A stretch of 64,000 nt of DNA, from positions 806,001 to 870,000 of the forward strand of contig JAJUPC010000038.1 in NCBI GenBank assembly GCA_023614405.1, in the 5' to 3' direction. The notes beneath the pieces are model-generated. The model worked only from the letters and a program-made list of their open reading frames with translations, did not search any database and had not been told where the DNA came from. This document shows positions 35,041-47,754 of this stretch, piece after piece; the first letter of the stretch is position 1; every line of letters begins with the position of its first letter. A program made the position numbers and the translations under genes. This DNA is from Avena insularis. Lineage: Eukaryota > Streptophyta > Magnoliopsida > Poales > Poaceae.

Positions 35041-37975
35041 CCAAAAATGGGTGCTTTGTGAAACAACCACCAAATAAAATTTTCAAAATGGTACTACCTT
35101 ATTTTTCATACATACTATATGATATTATATGGACAATGTTCCAACCGGGATATTTCAAACCGTTATGTCCGCCCCTACCGAAAAAGACAAATTCGTGCCG
35201 AATCGGTAGGAAGCGGGTCCGATTTGAACTAAAGGTACATGATCTAGTGCTCGTGATTTTTTGCAAAAATCATTTCTATCTTCACAATATGCTATTTATC
35301 ATATATCCACTGAAAGTTCAGCGAGGCTCGTCCCCTAGATAGGAACCTTCATGCCCTCCGTTTTGACCATAGTTTGAAACAGGCATAATAAATTCAAAAA
35401 CGGTCCAAACGAGGAAAATCCTTTGCTTGGTGTCTTATGACATGACATATTTGCAAGGAAAAATATCAAACTTGGTATATTGCAAGTTTCTCAAAAAAAC
35501 CTTCTCAGAAATGACCTATCATGTTCGAGGTTTCATAACTTTCGGGCCAAACGACCAATGTTATGGCTAGAATGATGGCATAGTTTGTGATAATGCGCCT
35601 ATATTGTGCATGCATGTGCATGTTGGGATGGAGAACAATGTTGCAGGAGGAAGTTTTCCTTTTCGTCGCATAGAAAATGCGTTTTCTATTTTTCGAATGC
35701 CGAAAAACGGGGCGTTTTGTGAAGCAACCACCAAATGACAGTTTAAAAATGGTTCCACCATATTTTTTAAAAATACTATACCACGTTACATGGACAATGT
35801 TCCAAGTGAGGTATCTAAAACCTTTCAGGCCACCCCTGGCAAAAAAGACAAATGTCTGCTTAATCGGTAGGAAGCAGGTCCGATTTGAACTACATGTACA
35901 TGATCTAATGCTCATGTTTTTGGCAAAAATCATTTTTAGGTTCACAATATGATGTTTTATCAGAGATCCAGTGAAAGTTCAGCGAGGCTCATCCCCTAGC
36001 TAGGAACCTTCATGCCCTCCGTTTTGACCATAGTTTGAAACAGGAATAATAAATTCAAAAATGGTCCAAACAAGGAAAATCCTTCATGTGGTGTCCTATT
36101 ACGTGACATATTTGCAAGGAAAAATATCAAACTTGGAATATTGCAAGTTTCTTAAAAAAACCTTCTTAGAAATGACCTATCATGTTCGAGGTTTCATGCC
36201 TTTCGGGCCAAACGATCACAGTTATGGCCAGAATGACGACATAGTTTGTGATAATGCGCCCATATTGTGCATTCATGTGCATATTGGGATGGCGAACAAT
36301 GTTGCAGGATGAAGTTTTCCTTTTCGTCGCACAGAAAATGCGTTTCCTATTTTTTGAATGCCGAAAAACGGGACATTTTGTGAAGCAACCACCAAATGAG
36401 AGTTTCAAAATGGTTCCACCATATTTAAAAAAAATACTAGACCATGTTACATGGACAATGTACCAAGAGGGGTATCTAAAACCTTTCGGTCCACCCCTGA
36501 CAAAAAGACAAATGTCTACCGAATCGGTAGGAAGCGGGTTCGATTTGAACTACATGTACATGATCTAATGCTCATGATTTTTTGCAAAAATCATTTATAG
36601 GTTCACAATATGATGTTTTATCAGAGATCCGGTGAAAGTTTAGCGAGGCTCGTCCCCTAGCTAGGAACCTTCGTGCCCTCCGTTTTGACCATAGTTTGAA
36701 ACGGGCATAATAAATTTAAAATCGGTCCAAATGAGGCAAATATTTCGCGTAGTGTCTTATTACGTGACATATTTGCAAGTAAAAATATCGAACTTGGTAT
36801 ATTTCAAGTTTCTCAAAAAACCTTCATAGAAATGACCTATCTTGTTTGAGGTTTCATGGCTTTCAGGTCAAACGACCAATGTTATTGCTAGAATCGTGCC
36901 ATAGTTTGTGATAACACGTTCATATTGTGCACGCATGTGCATCTTGGGATGGCAAACAATGTTGCAGGAGGAAGTTGTCCTTTTCGTCACCTAGAAAATG
37001 CGTTTTCTATTTTTCGAATACCGAAAAACGGGACGTTTTGTGAAGCAACCACAAAATAAGAGTTTCCTAATGGTTCCACCATATTTTTAAAAAATACTAG
37101 ACCACGTTAGATGGACAATGTACCAAGCGGGGTATCTAAAACCTTTCGGTCCACCCCTGGCGAAAAAGACAAATGTCTACTGAATCGATAGGAAGCGGGT
37201 CCGATTTGAACTACATGTACGTGATCTAATGCTCATGATTTTTTGCAAAAATCATTTTTAGGTTCCCAATATGATGTTTTATCAGAGATCCGGCGAAAGT
37301 TCAGCGAGGCTCGTCCTCTAGCTAGGAACCTTCATGCCCTCCGTTTTGACCATGGTTTGAAACGGGCATAATAAATTCAAAAACGGTCCAAACGAGGCAA
37401 ATCCTTCGCGTGGTGTCTTATTACGTGATATATTTGCAAGGATAAAATATCAAATTTGGTATATTGCCCTATCTTGTTCGAGGTTTCATGGCTTTCAGGT
37501 CAAATGACCAATGTTATGGCTAGAATCGTGGCATAGTTTGTGATAATGCGCCCATATTGTGCACGCATGTGCATCTTGGAATGGCGAACAATATTGCAGG
37601 AGGAAGTTTTCCTTTTAGTCGCATAGAAAATTCGTTTTCTATTTTTCGAATGCCGAAAAATGGGGCGTTTTGTGAAGCAATCACCAAATGAGAGTTTCAA
37701 AATGGCTCCACCACATTTTAAAAAAATACTAGACCATGTTACATCGACAATGTTCGAACCGGGCCATCTCAAACCTTGCCGTACACCGCTCACGAAAAAG
37801 ACAAATTTCTACCAAAACGACAGGAAGTGAGTCCGATTTGAACTACATGTACATGATTTAATGCTCATGATTTTTTGCAAAAATCATTTTAGGTTCACAA
37901 TATATTATTTTATCAGAAATTCAGTGAAAGTTTAGCGAGTCTCATTCCCTAGCTAGGAAGCTTCATGCCCGCTGT
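35041..37975 (+). repeat. Tandem array of 661-bp repeats in CACTA
   Basis: The block beginning AGGAACCTTC recurs at 35341, 36002, 36663 and 37324, exactly 661 bp apart, and again at 37957 after a unit shortened by about 28 bp. A partial first unit starts near 35041. That makes about 4.4 copies. Each unit contains CCGTTTTGACCATAGTTTGA, a GTGAAGCAACCACCAAAT block and a TTTTTTGCAAAAATCAT motif. Open frames inside are carried along by the repetition and shift phase between units. Large internal arrays are common in grass CACTA elements. Confidence 0.9.
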
Positions 37976-38678
37976 TTATATGGTCCCGTCTTGATTTTAC
38001 AAAAGGTAGGTCAAGCACCCGAGATGACGTATAATGGGAAATTTGCGGACACGAAAGTTATTGATCTCTTTGAGATGAACCAAATTGATGTTTATATCAT
38101 ATTTATTCGAGGTCACATACAAAATTTACGACGAAATTAAAATTTTATGCTTTGCAAAAAAATGAAACCATTCTATTTACCTACACTCAAACTGATAAAA
38201 AGCCCACGAATTCATACACCTACCTTATAATGTCCTATGGGCCGTTGGCCCAGCCGGTGGAGAATATCTGAACGAAAATAAAAAAAGTCTCGGGCTCCTC
38301 CTGTGAGGCCGAGGCCCAACACAGAAATGGAATATTAATATATCTCGCGCGTATTGAACTTTACATGAAGAGTTCGCTGGTTCGCTGGTTTGATTGAACT
38401 AGGAGAAAGGGGAGGTCATGAGTTAGATATCTCCTACCCTATTTTTTTGCTAGTATTATTTAGGTGAACAGGTGACTTCATATTGAAAAGGGTCTCTTGT
38501 GTCTCTACTAACAGAATTCTGTGTTTGGTCTGGTGGTTATGTGTTTGTGGTGCGTGGGTAAGGTCATTGGTTTGGATATACAAAAAGGTTCATCCGTTGT
38601 TTATATACATGAATGTAATGTTAGCGTAGTGGTCTGGTTCCGTGAGTGAGAGCAAGTGATCCTTGGTTCGAGTCATGG
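37976..38678. other. CACTA interior without recognisable gene
   Basis: This AT-rich stretch follows the repeat array. I see no domain, RNA gene or clear repeat in it. Confidence 0.5.
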
Positions 38679-39000
38679 TAGCTCCTTTTTTGCCTTATTT
38701 TTCACCGCATAACAGGGTACCACGTGTTTAATATCAGAATGACAGGTAGACCCCACCCACTAGGCAGTGATATTATAATAAAATATCAGATTTACTTGTA
38801 GACCCCATGTAAATAGACATGTCACATGACACATAGACATAGCTCCTTTTTTGCTTTATTTTCCACCGCATATCAGGGTACCACGTGTTTAATATCAGAA
38901 TGACAGATAGACCCCACTAGGCAGTGATATTATAATAAAATATCAGATTTACTTATAGAACTCATGTAAATAGACATGTCACATAACACATAGACAAACT
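38679..39000 (+). repeat. 161-bp tandem duplication near CACTA right end
   Basis: The block beginning TAGCTCCTTTTTTGC with GGGTACCACGTGTTTAATAT occurs at 38679 and again at 38840, with near-identical sequence through AATAGACATGTCACAT. One short deletion (about CCCA) distinguishes the copies. Confidence 0.8.
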
Positions 39001-39054
39001 ACTTAGGTGGCGGTCTAGTCACCCTCTTTATAATTTAGAATATATTGTTATTAT

Positions 39055-39293
39055 ATGATATGCCCATCTAAATTGGTCGTAGTCTCCCAGATAAATGGCT
39101 TTAGACCAGTTTTATCCATCTATGACCATTTTTAGGACACTACGACCTTTTTGACAAAATTGGTCATTATTTTTCAAGGTTTGGACCCTTTCACATTTCC
39201 TACGACCAATTGGTTCAGAATGGTCATCGATCTATGATCAAAAAACCCATGGTCGTTAAAAAAAGGTCATTAGTGAGCAGATTTCTTGTAGTG
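39055..39293 (-). repeat. CACTA right subterminal and terminal repeats
   Basis: Multiple GGTCAT/CGACCA motifs precede the inverted terminal repeat at 39278-39293. They correspond to the motif cluster at the left end, in inverted order. Confidence 0.85.
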
Positions 39294-39296
39294 ACG

Positions 39297-39347
39297 TGAA
39301 TCGCATGCATAACGGGTATTCTCGGACCATAAATCCGGGGTGCCATA
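39297..39347 (+). repeat. Copy B LTR1, last ~51 bp
   Basis: Sequence continues from 19115 after removal of the CACTA transposon and one ACG copy. The exact LTR end is inferred from the primer-binding site that follows; the last bases (GCCATA) no longer end in the usual CA. Confidence 0.6.
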
Positions 39348-41981
39348 GACTTGGTGTCAAAACCATCCTAACTGTAGGAGACCTTAGTTAGCATGGACGT
39401 TAGACAGGACCACCCTTATTTCTGAAAACACCGGCTTTCGAAAACTATTTCTCAAAAGCTTTCCAAAAGATTTCTTATATTATCTTATCCTCTGATTTAA
39501 AAGAATTAAAATGGATTACTCTACACCTAGTCTACTTCAAAAAGTTCCGTTTCCAACAAAGTCTGATTTGGAGGCTATGAAGACGGAGATCTCGGAAGGA
39601 AGAGACCCCGAGACAAGCAAAACAAATGAGCTACCAACGATGAAAGACACTACAAGATGGCCCTACCAATGGAGTCCTTCATCGCCCCCAAATCGATCAC
39701 GTACGGCAACGACGACAATAGATGGCAACACAGCAGCCAAGAAAACGCGTATCATCCGTACTTAGGATAAATAGCCCCAAGACAGAATTCCCCTAACCGC
39801 TCGTAGTCAACCTTTAGTATCTAAGGTATGCTCGGCATGCTTGTCATGTGCTTGAAATGTGTTGTTTGTCCGCCTTGGGTCACTTGATCCTATTGTGTGA
39901 ATACCTTGTAGGCATATCCCGACGCTAACCCTCGCAACCCCCTAGCTAGAAACCTCTCCTCAGTAGGATGTCCAAATAAATAAATCCCTGACAACTCTTA
40001 CTCGTGCCTTAGTTCTAATCGACCGAAAATAGCAACGACCTAGTCAACTCCCCTGAATCAGCATGAAGTCTTCGCCAAGAAGCCGGAAGATAAAAAGGCC
40101 CGAAGGCAATGAGTCTACTCCGTGAATGAACCAAAGCAACACAAAGAGTTCAAATGAAGACAACACATCTAATACAAGAATGCCTCCATCCCGACTAAGG
40201 ACGAATCAGAAGCGTCGCTAAGCGCTAAAACTAACCCGAGATAACCTATACGGCTCCATTAGGTAACCACCATAGGAAGGTAGTTGCAATAAGGCGTCAC
40301 TCGAAGACCACAACTCCAGTATCACGCCAATGCCCCAAGATGAAGGATCGACCACAACCTCGACGACCCCAAGTAAATCTCTAAGGTGGAAATACTACGT
40401 CTTTCCACTCTATTCCAGAAGGTGACCATGAGAAGATAATACCAGAAGATCTCCAATCCAAGAACCTGCTCCAAACCGCAACCCAAGAGTCGTCAGAGGA
40501 ACAGAACCCAGACATCATAAACAATCTCCATAAGTCTGCTTGATCCTCCCCAATAACAGAGACGTTCAGTTTTAAGACGACAAGACTACCCGACGCTGTC
40601 AATACTACTCCCCAAGGAGTAGAAAGAAACCCAAGACATCAAGTTTCCCTCAGGACGTCGTGAAGCCCCTTCTCTTCTTCTGCTACTAACGACCCACTAA
40701 AAAGGATCTCCGAAATCTGCAAACCCCGAGACAGAGAATGAAGAACTATCCCCTTCACAAGTATCGACCCCCTCTTCAATTCACCAACCCCGGAAGATCC
40801 ACTCGTGGAAGCAAGGCATCAGAGAAGGCACGACCCTCCCCGCGGAAGAACTGAATGTCCCTCACACCCCCGAGTAAATATAGTAACTGGGTTGGTACCC
40901 AACCCAAGGACGGCTACAAACTTCAAGGAGCACTCTCGACTTAGTCCTTCGTACCCTACCAAATTACCCTGCTAACCTCTAGCAAGTGATGGATCGTCTC
41001 GAAACCCGCTCAGTAAGGCGTCAAATACCATCACCAGTGGTTGGCACAACTCTGCTGAATTCTGGATGAACCCTATTGGATGGTAGAACATAATAATGCC
41101 CTTCCTTGCGTGTTTTACCCATGATGTTGCATCAGACCAAACCCGAAAGAGACCCCTTTCCTAAAGAATCGCGCTCCAAAACCGCCAACATCCAACGACA
41201 ATCCTCAACCTATTGGACCTCTCCCTAGCTCAGAACTAACTAAGCGGAACCTAGTTAAACGCCTCTCCCTCTACAACTACTATCTCGAGAAGTGGTATCG
41301 ATGTCTCTCACAAAGTGGATTATACAAGGTCGAAATAAGATAACCACCTCCGGACGAAAAGTGCAACGCCATCCCCCAGCGTCAGCTACGACCCCAATCA
41401 AGAAGGATTGGTGACTCCACCAAAAACCCCTAGTGTCGCTCTAAGGGGGAAAGACTGTGTCTTTCCCGCCCAAAAACCTGATAGAACCTGGGAGTCGAAC
41501 ACTAGTTATCATTAAGGGATGACCACCCCTGCCAAATCCCAACTATCGACCCTGCAAGAAGGATGACAAACGGCATTTCTCCAGAATCAGAAGGTACTTT
41601 AGGAAAGTTCTCCATCGCAGAGTCGACAACCCAGCCATCACTTCTGATGTTGCAAGACCAAGCAGGTAGATAGGCCGACTTCAGCAAGAAATGGATTAAA
41701 GAAGGCTCAACCCATCGTCTCGCTTCTCGAAGAAGAATGAAATCTACGTTAAACATACCTAGAATCGTCCTAAGGGGAAAAGACTGCATATTTTCCGGTT
41801 GTTTAAATCTAAACAGCTCAATCTGAAGCCACTTTGCTCCGACCCGTAACTGACCACGCTTGTTTGTGGTAAAACCTGATAGCATCCCAGATTTCCATCG
41901 TTGAAATTGTCAAGCAGATGTTATCACCCAACCCTAATCCTCCCTAATCTCGGGATGAGATTATTTTAAGAGGGAAAGGTC
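39348..41981 (+). other. Copy B internal region, no gag-pol
   Basis: The internal region of 2.6 kb lies between the two long LTRs. The only open frame of note is 39511-39765 (84 codons, MDYSTPSLLQKVPFPT), which I cannot match to gag. Three scattered copies of a hairpin-forming block (CTAAGG then GGAAAGAC and GTCTTTCC arms) lie at 40381, 41441 and 41770. A polypurine tract (AAGAGGGAAAGGTC) at 41968-41981 directly precedes LTR2. The lack of any pol domain defines the element as non-autonomous. Confidence 0.7.
39351..39364 (+). other. Primer-binding site of copy B (variant)
   Basis: TTGGTGTCAAAACC resembles the plant initiator-Met tRNA site TGGTATCAGAGCC but with several changes. Position just after the LTR end supports it. 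Confidence 0.55.
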
Positions 41982-44900
41982 TATAACATCCCAATTTCAG
42001 CAACCCTGAGTTGTTGTCCAAAAGGCAAAAATGAGGGAAAAAAAATCTTGTTACATGTGCAATGTTTGTTTACTTGTTTGCTTGTGTTCTTGCAACTGGT
42101 TGTGTATTCGATGCTATACTTCTTATCTCAACACTAGTTGACAAAATCTAGTTTACAAAAGAGATGTCTTGGCTAATCTTTCATTTTTTCAAATGTTCTG
42201 GCATTCAAAACCTGAGCCAAGATGACTTTGAAAAAACAAAAATATTTTTACTAGTTCTATTAACAAAACTATGGAGAACTAAAATATAATCTCCTTATGT
42301 TTTCAAGATAGAACCCTAGTAAATGTTGGATAAGTTTGATAGGATGAATTGCCTTGATCTGCTGTCTTATGAATTGCCCTGATCTGCTGATTGCATTGTT
42401 TGCTTAGGAACTAGAGTGAGCTAATCTAGTAGCTCATACCTTAGGACCCAATCTATGCTTGTGATCATCAATCTCATATCAAGCATACAAGTATGGATCT
42501 ATCCCAAGTCACTAAGGTTATCATCTCCCCTCCTAATCAGATCAATCCAGGGATAACCCCTTCTAATTGTTCCAACTCAGTGAAGACCCAATATAAGCAT
42601 GGATCCTATCTACTTAGTTAACACTTCAATATCATATCCTTGATCATGAGTTTGGAACTTAGCATCCTCTCAAAATCATCTACCCTTGAACACTAGTCTA
42701 AAACCCTAAATCTGCCAAAATGGCTGTCTGGATTTCTTATCTAGATTCAATCTTTGGATCTCTACCTTTTCCAACCTATGTGCATCCCTGAGAATGTATT
42801 TGAACCATCTTATAGTACACCCCTAGTACTACCAAGGACCACTCTTACTCTTGAGTAAACCACTCTTAATCCAACTCATCCATGATGGTTTTGTTGACAT
42901 CATGGTAAGCTTTTCTGCAAAACTAGTCAACATGCCTACTTTGGCAGAAGCTCACATCTATATGCCATCTCCCCTTGACCAAATCTTTGCATGGTCATAA
43001 TCTACCAACCATGGCCTATCAACCCCCACTCCCCTTGTTACCATTGAAGCCTTGTGCTTTTTAAACCCACATGGTTTAGGAGGCTACCTGAGGTATCTAC
43101 TATGGCAACCTTATTTTCAACCAAATTTTCCATCTCTTCTAGACCTTCTCAAATCAAACCAAGCCCAACTCTTGCTTCCTTGCTCATCTATATAACTTGG
43201 TCTAGCTATCCATATCTCCCTTGTACCAAGGTGATCTCTGAGCTCATAATTACAACCATGTTTTGGTGGCATGAAAATAACAAAACCCTAGATTCACAAA
43301 AATCTAGATTCTTTCCTTTTTACCCAAAACCCTTCAAAACCCAGGTGGAAAATGATGTATAAATAAATCTTACATCATCTAACTTGGTTAGGATAGTTCC
43401 CCAAATAATTCCCATAATTATTTGGAGCCTAAAACTATTTAAATTCTTTTTTCGGCAAAACCCTAAAACCTCTGTTTATAAAAGCAACCCTAATTTTCTC
43501 CAAATCACATGGCCAACTCAATGCACATTTGAGTTCTATATATCACAGCCAATATTCCAAATTCAAAAATAAATATTTTTGAGATTCTTTATTATTTATT
43601 TTTTCCCTTTTTCTTAAATGGCAGAAATAAGAAATAATTCCTTAGAAATACTTTTCCACCCCAATAAATTCCAATAAAATTCCCCAATGTGTGCTATGGT
43701 ATTTAGGACCATATCACATCAAAAACCGAGCTTGTCCCATGTAAAAATATCACATGAGCTTCTAGATTTCACTTCTGCACTTTTAATTAAATGCTTTTAA
43801 ATGGGCTTTTAATAATTGGAAAAATCCAAATAATTCCTACGGTTATGCAATGACCCCATGCACACACCAGTACATTTTTCTCACCTTTATCAATGGAGAT
43901 TTTTCAACTTCCTTCCTAAGCCCCAAATTGATCAAGTTTGCAAGACCAAGCAAACCTTGATCTAAACCAACCCAAACCCCCACTCCACCACTTACAAACT
44001 TGCACAGCACAACTCCATACTTTCCTGGTCGAGCTAAACTGTAGAAGGTCACTGTTCATCTTGTCGTATGTTCTTGGAAGGAAGAAAGAAAGAGAGACAA
44101 GCACCTCATGCCATAGCTCTTTAATATTGCAGGAACCTCTCTGTCTCTCTCCACCCTCTATGCTCGACCACAGGTACACCACCACCTCCCAGCACTCATT
44201 ACTCCCCACAAGCTCCTCCTACTCTAGGTCCACCATAGACCACTCCCTCTCAGTTTAAATAGGCCAGAGGACACCCCCGCGTCTCTCTTCTCCTCATTTC
44301 ACTCCTTGACCCCCACCAACCTCTCCCCGAGCTCCAGATCCCCTCCCCTTTCTCTCCATTGCTATGGAGGAAGAGCAAATCTCCAATCGGGTTCATGCTT
44401 GCCTGCAAGCTTGCATGCAACCCAGGCCACCCCTCTCCCCCGCATTCACCTCCTAACACTCCTACTCATCACCCCCGAGCCCTAGAGCTCTTCCTTTCCT
44501 ATGCATGTCTCGAGAGAAGGAGGAGAAGCTCCATTTCCGGACCCCTCCGAGGGTTAATCTAAGCGCCCTCTCATCTGTGTTCCTGGCTATGAATGTCACT
44601 TATCCGAGGTCCCCTCTTCCCTCTCTATCTAGCCATACTCCCCTCACTTCCAGGGATGGCCCGCGCCACCGTCGACATCCCGAGAAAGCACTGCTTGCGT
44701 CAGGCGAGCACGCCTCGTCATGAACGCCCTACTGCCGCCCCTCTTTGAGGTTGGCGCCGCCTCCTGCGATGTCCCAGCCACCACACCACCCCCCCTCGAC
44801 GCTCCGATGAGCCCCATCCTCTCCCCGCTCGGCACTCCCCTAGGGTTTCCGCCGCTGCCAGCGATGATAGGTAGAAGACGGCTCGTGGGACTTGATCCTA

Positions 44901-46383
44901 CGGCCATAGCCACCCCGTACCACTTCAACCCCCACTTGATCCGCTAATGGGCCGGCCTATCTCGGCCGGCAACTGCTATCCCACACATGGCACCAGCCCG
45001 GGTGGGCCAAATCTCTCCCTTGGCCCATCTTTCCCCAGATCTAACCCGGTGGCCCTCCTCTCCTTTTATTCTTTTCCCAGATCTAGAAAATATGAGCTTT
45101 TGGTTTAAATCTTTTTGAAAATGGAAAGGCCCTAAATAATTTTAGTTGTTATTTTTCACAAGTACCTAAGTCTCCACTCCAACTTGTAGACTTGGTTTTT
45201 GACCAAATTACTGATTAGATAAATCATAGAAAATAAAATAGCCAGGTGTTTTCTTTCCACTATCAAATGCTTTCAGAGAGTTTGGTAAACCCAATTGGTA
45301 CTGAAATATTTTAGCCGCACCTTGCATGTCCCACTGGCCCCATACCCATTTTCCTCTTAGTTTTCCAGTAGTAAAAATAACAAAAACAGCCTCTTTTGAC
45401 TTTAGGAAATTCCCTAGGTCAAACTAAAAGAGGTTTTGACATAATTCCAACTCCCAGTAAACCTTTATACCCATAAGTACCAAAACCTAGGATCCCAAGA
45501 TTTATTGAGATTTTATTGATTTATGGTGAATTAAACAATTATACGCATAGTCTGTTCACCATTTAAATCACCAATTTAGTTCTGTAAGTCCAAGAAGTAT
45601 GGTTCTAATTTCTACAGAAAGTTATACGGAGTATCTACCTTATGTCCTTGGAATCACCTAAAATTTATTTGCAAATTAAATCTGATGAAAAAGACAAATC
45701 ATATCCAGTAATTCCTTTGGGAATTTCTCAAGGGCATTCTGGTAATTGTTTAAAGTAAATCCAACTCTCAGTAAATTAGTACACTAAATACTACCCAATC
45801 AACCAAGGAAATAAATTTTGGAACTCCAGAACAATTATGTTGAATTATTTCCTAAAACTAGAGTTTTAATCACTTTAAAATCAATTATAAACAAATGGTA
45901 ATTGATAAAATAGTGAAACCACTTTTGTTGGCTTCATTTTATCAATACCTATATGATGGTATCATTTTTATACAATGGTATTATACAGATCAAGCTCTTG
46001 GTCAAAAACCCTCTCTTAGGTAATTCCTAGACTCTAAAATCCAAAAGGATTCATTTTTCCTATAACTCCAAATCTTCTCCCAATCCAATCAAATCATACT
46101 TCCAACACCCTACTGGTGTATATCTTGTAATTATCCTTTTCTTGCTGTATGGTTTGATGTTTGTATGCCTTGTGCTGAATGTGGTATTCCTTGTTTGCAT
46201 GGATGCTCGATAACGGCGATAGTTGCGTTTGTGAGACGCTGAGAAGAAGCAAGCATTGGGGTTGTCCTTATTTTTTATTGGTATTCTGGTATTCTAAAGA
46301 AGTCACGGGACATCTTGTTGGTCACAGGGAAGCCACCTTATTGATCATCCACCTTGTCCTATTATTTTATATATGCATGTTTT
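41982..46383 (+). repeat. Copy B LTR2, first part
   Basis: Begins TATAACATCCC (TGTAACATCCC with one change) and is colinear with 13252-17643 of LTR1, including the TATA box at 44254-44262 and the 102-codon open frame at 43054-43362. The copia element inserts after GTTTT at 46379-46383. Confidence 0.88.
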
Positions 46384-47754
46384 TGTAGGGCCACGCAGAG
46401 ATAAAACAAAACTTTTTCCTCTAACGTGGTGATCCCAAGATCTAGACGAGGTAGAAGGCCACAAGGTTTACCACTAGACGCGCAGTTGCGGATTACTGAT
46501 GAAGTGCGTCAGTTGATGCAGTGCAGTCCTTTGTGATCCGATCGTCCTGGTGCTGATCGTATAGCACCTCTGCTGGTATCCACACGTACAAGGAGGAGCA
46601 CCGGTGGCGAACTGCTAGGTTCGATACGACGGTAGGACTGATGTGGAGCTAGCGTTTCCATCAAATGGAATGACCTAACCGAACGACGAATAACCTTTCT
46701 GGGTTACGGTGATCCACTATATATAGGGAGTGAACGTGGGCTCTGCTCGCGCGACCCATTCACTAAAGCCCATATAATATTAGTCCATGTGAGTCTGACT
46801 CACTGACTCAGTCCAAATCAGGCTCAGGTCCAACCCAACCAGATTTCCAGTTCAGATCCAATCCGAACTTGCTCCCGCTCTTAAGTGTGTGACCCCGCAG
46901 GCTCATGGCTACTTGGACACGATTAGAGTCCTACTCTCAATCGATCAGTCGGTAGTGGCTCCTAGCAGAACGTGCCGACTCCCAAGTACCAATGAGTCAT
47001 GACGACTTGCCTTTCCAATGTGACATGCGTCCGAGTCCCTTTTGCCTCATGATATACCTTGTCAGACTATAGGCGAATAATTGTCATCCCTTAAATAGTC
47101 CGAATCTCTTCTCGATCCGAGATAAGTGATTCACCCGACTAACTCTTAGTCACTCGCCTCGGTTAACACTTAACCGAGTCGTGCATGGCCATGCTTTCTG
47201 AATCATATCATCCGAGAGGGCCCAGAGGATATCTCTCCGAGTGGAGGGGCAAAATCCCATCTTGATTATTCACATCACGCATCTTGATTCTCAATCAACC
47301 CGAACTCTGTCTTTATAGCTGCCCAGTTACAGATCAGCGTTTGACAGAACCTAAGTCGGTGATCCTCAACTCGGACTATGCAACAACCTCAGGTCTAAGA
47401 ATTACATTGATTGAGATATACAAATGACTAATTTTTCGTTGTACCTCAATATGGGTCAATCCGACTCGCTAAACTCTTTAGCCGAGTCTGTGTAAGTCGG
47501 AATGGCATCTCCATGCCCATGACAAGTGGAACCAAGTCATCAAGCCGACTTTCACATTGTTCTAAGTTTTGTGTCCAGCACAACCTCAATGACCAAGGAC
47601 ATTTTAGTACAAACAACATGAATGCATAGTTCCACAACCGAATCACATATTCAATGATACACATCAGATGTTTATACAAGGACAACTTTATATCTTTATG
47701 AATACAATGGGAAATATCACCATACATGATTGCCTCTAGGGCATATTCCCAACA
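46384..47754 (-). repeat. Copia left LTR (3' LTR in sense)
   Basis: The LTR is 1,371 bp and in sense begins TGTTGGGAATATGCCCTAG. A TATA box (CTATATATAG) lies at 46717-46726. By eye about nine differences separate its first 146 bp on the left from the other LTR. The polypurine tract (AGTGCAAGTGGCAGAC on the minus strand) adjoins it at 47755-47770. Confidence 0.9.

Larger units (their letters stand above)
19116..39293. mobile_element. CACTA (En/Spm-type) DNA transposon, 20,178 bp, non-autonomous
   Basis: The ends are perfect 16-bp inverted repeats, CACTACAAGAAATCTG at 19116-19131 and its complement at 39278-39293, flanked by a 3-bp duplication ACG (19113-19115 and 39294-39296). Both ends carry arrays of short ATGACC/GGTCAT-type subterminal motifs, as expected for binding of a TNPA-like protein. 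No TNPD transposase or TNPA coding region is recognisable, so it must have been mobilised by a relative. It contains chromovirus E, a probable captured gene, 661-bp tandem repeats and a small 161-bp duplication. It interrupts copy B LTR1 about 50 bases before that LTR ends. Confidence 0.92.

Noticed and set aside
35677..36568. Recurring open frames in the 661-bp repeats (FFECRKTG and KQPPN motifs)
   Set aside because: They recur only because the DNA repeats. The phase shifts by one base per 661-bp unit, stops differ between units, and no known domain is present.
35041..37975. CRISPR-like array
   Set aside because: Repeats are 661 bp, directly adjacent and without spacers, in a plant transposon.
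39511..39765. 84-codon frame as a gag gene of copy B
   Set aside because: It is short, has no capsid or zinc-knuckle features, and nothing follows it in frame. It is mentioned only as part of the internal region.
43938..44258. Conserved frame beginning MQDQANLDLNQPKP, also at 15184
   Set aside because: The shared frame breaks after about 68 codons, is absent from copy A, and spans the LTR core promoter region, so a protein is unlikely.
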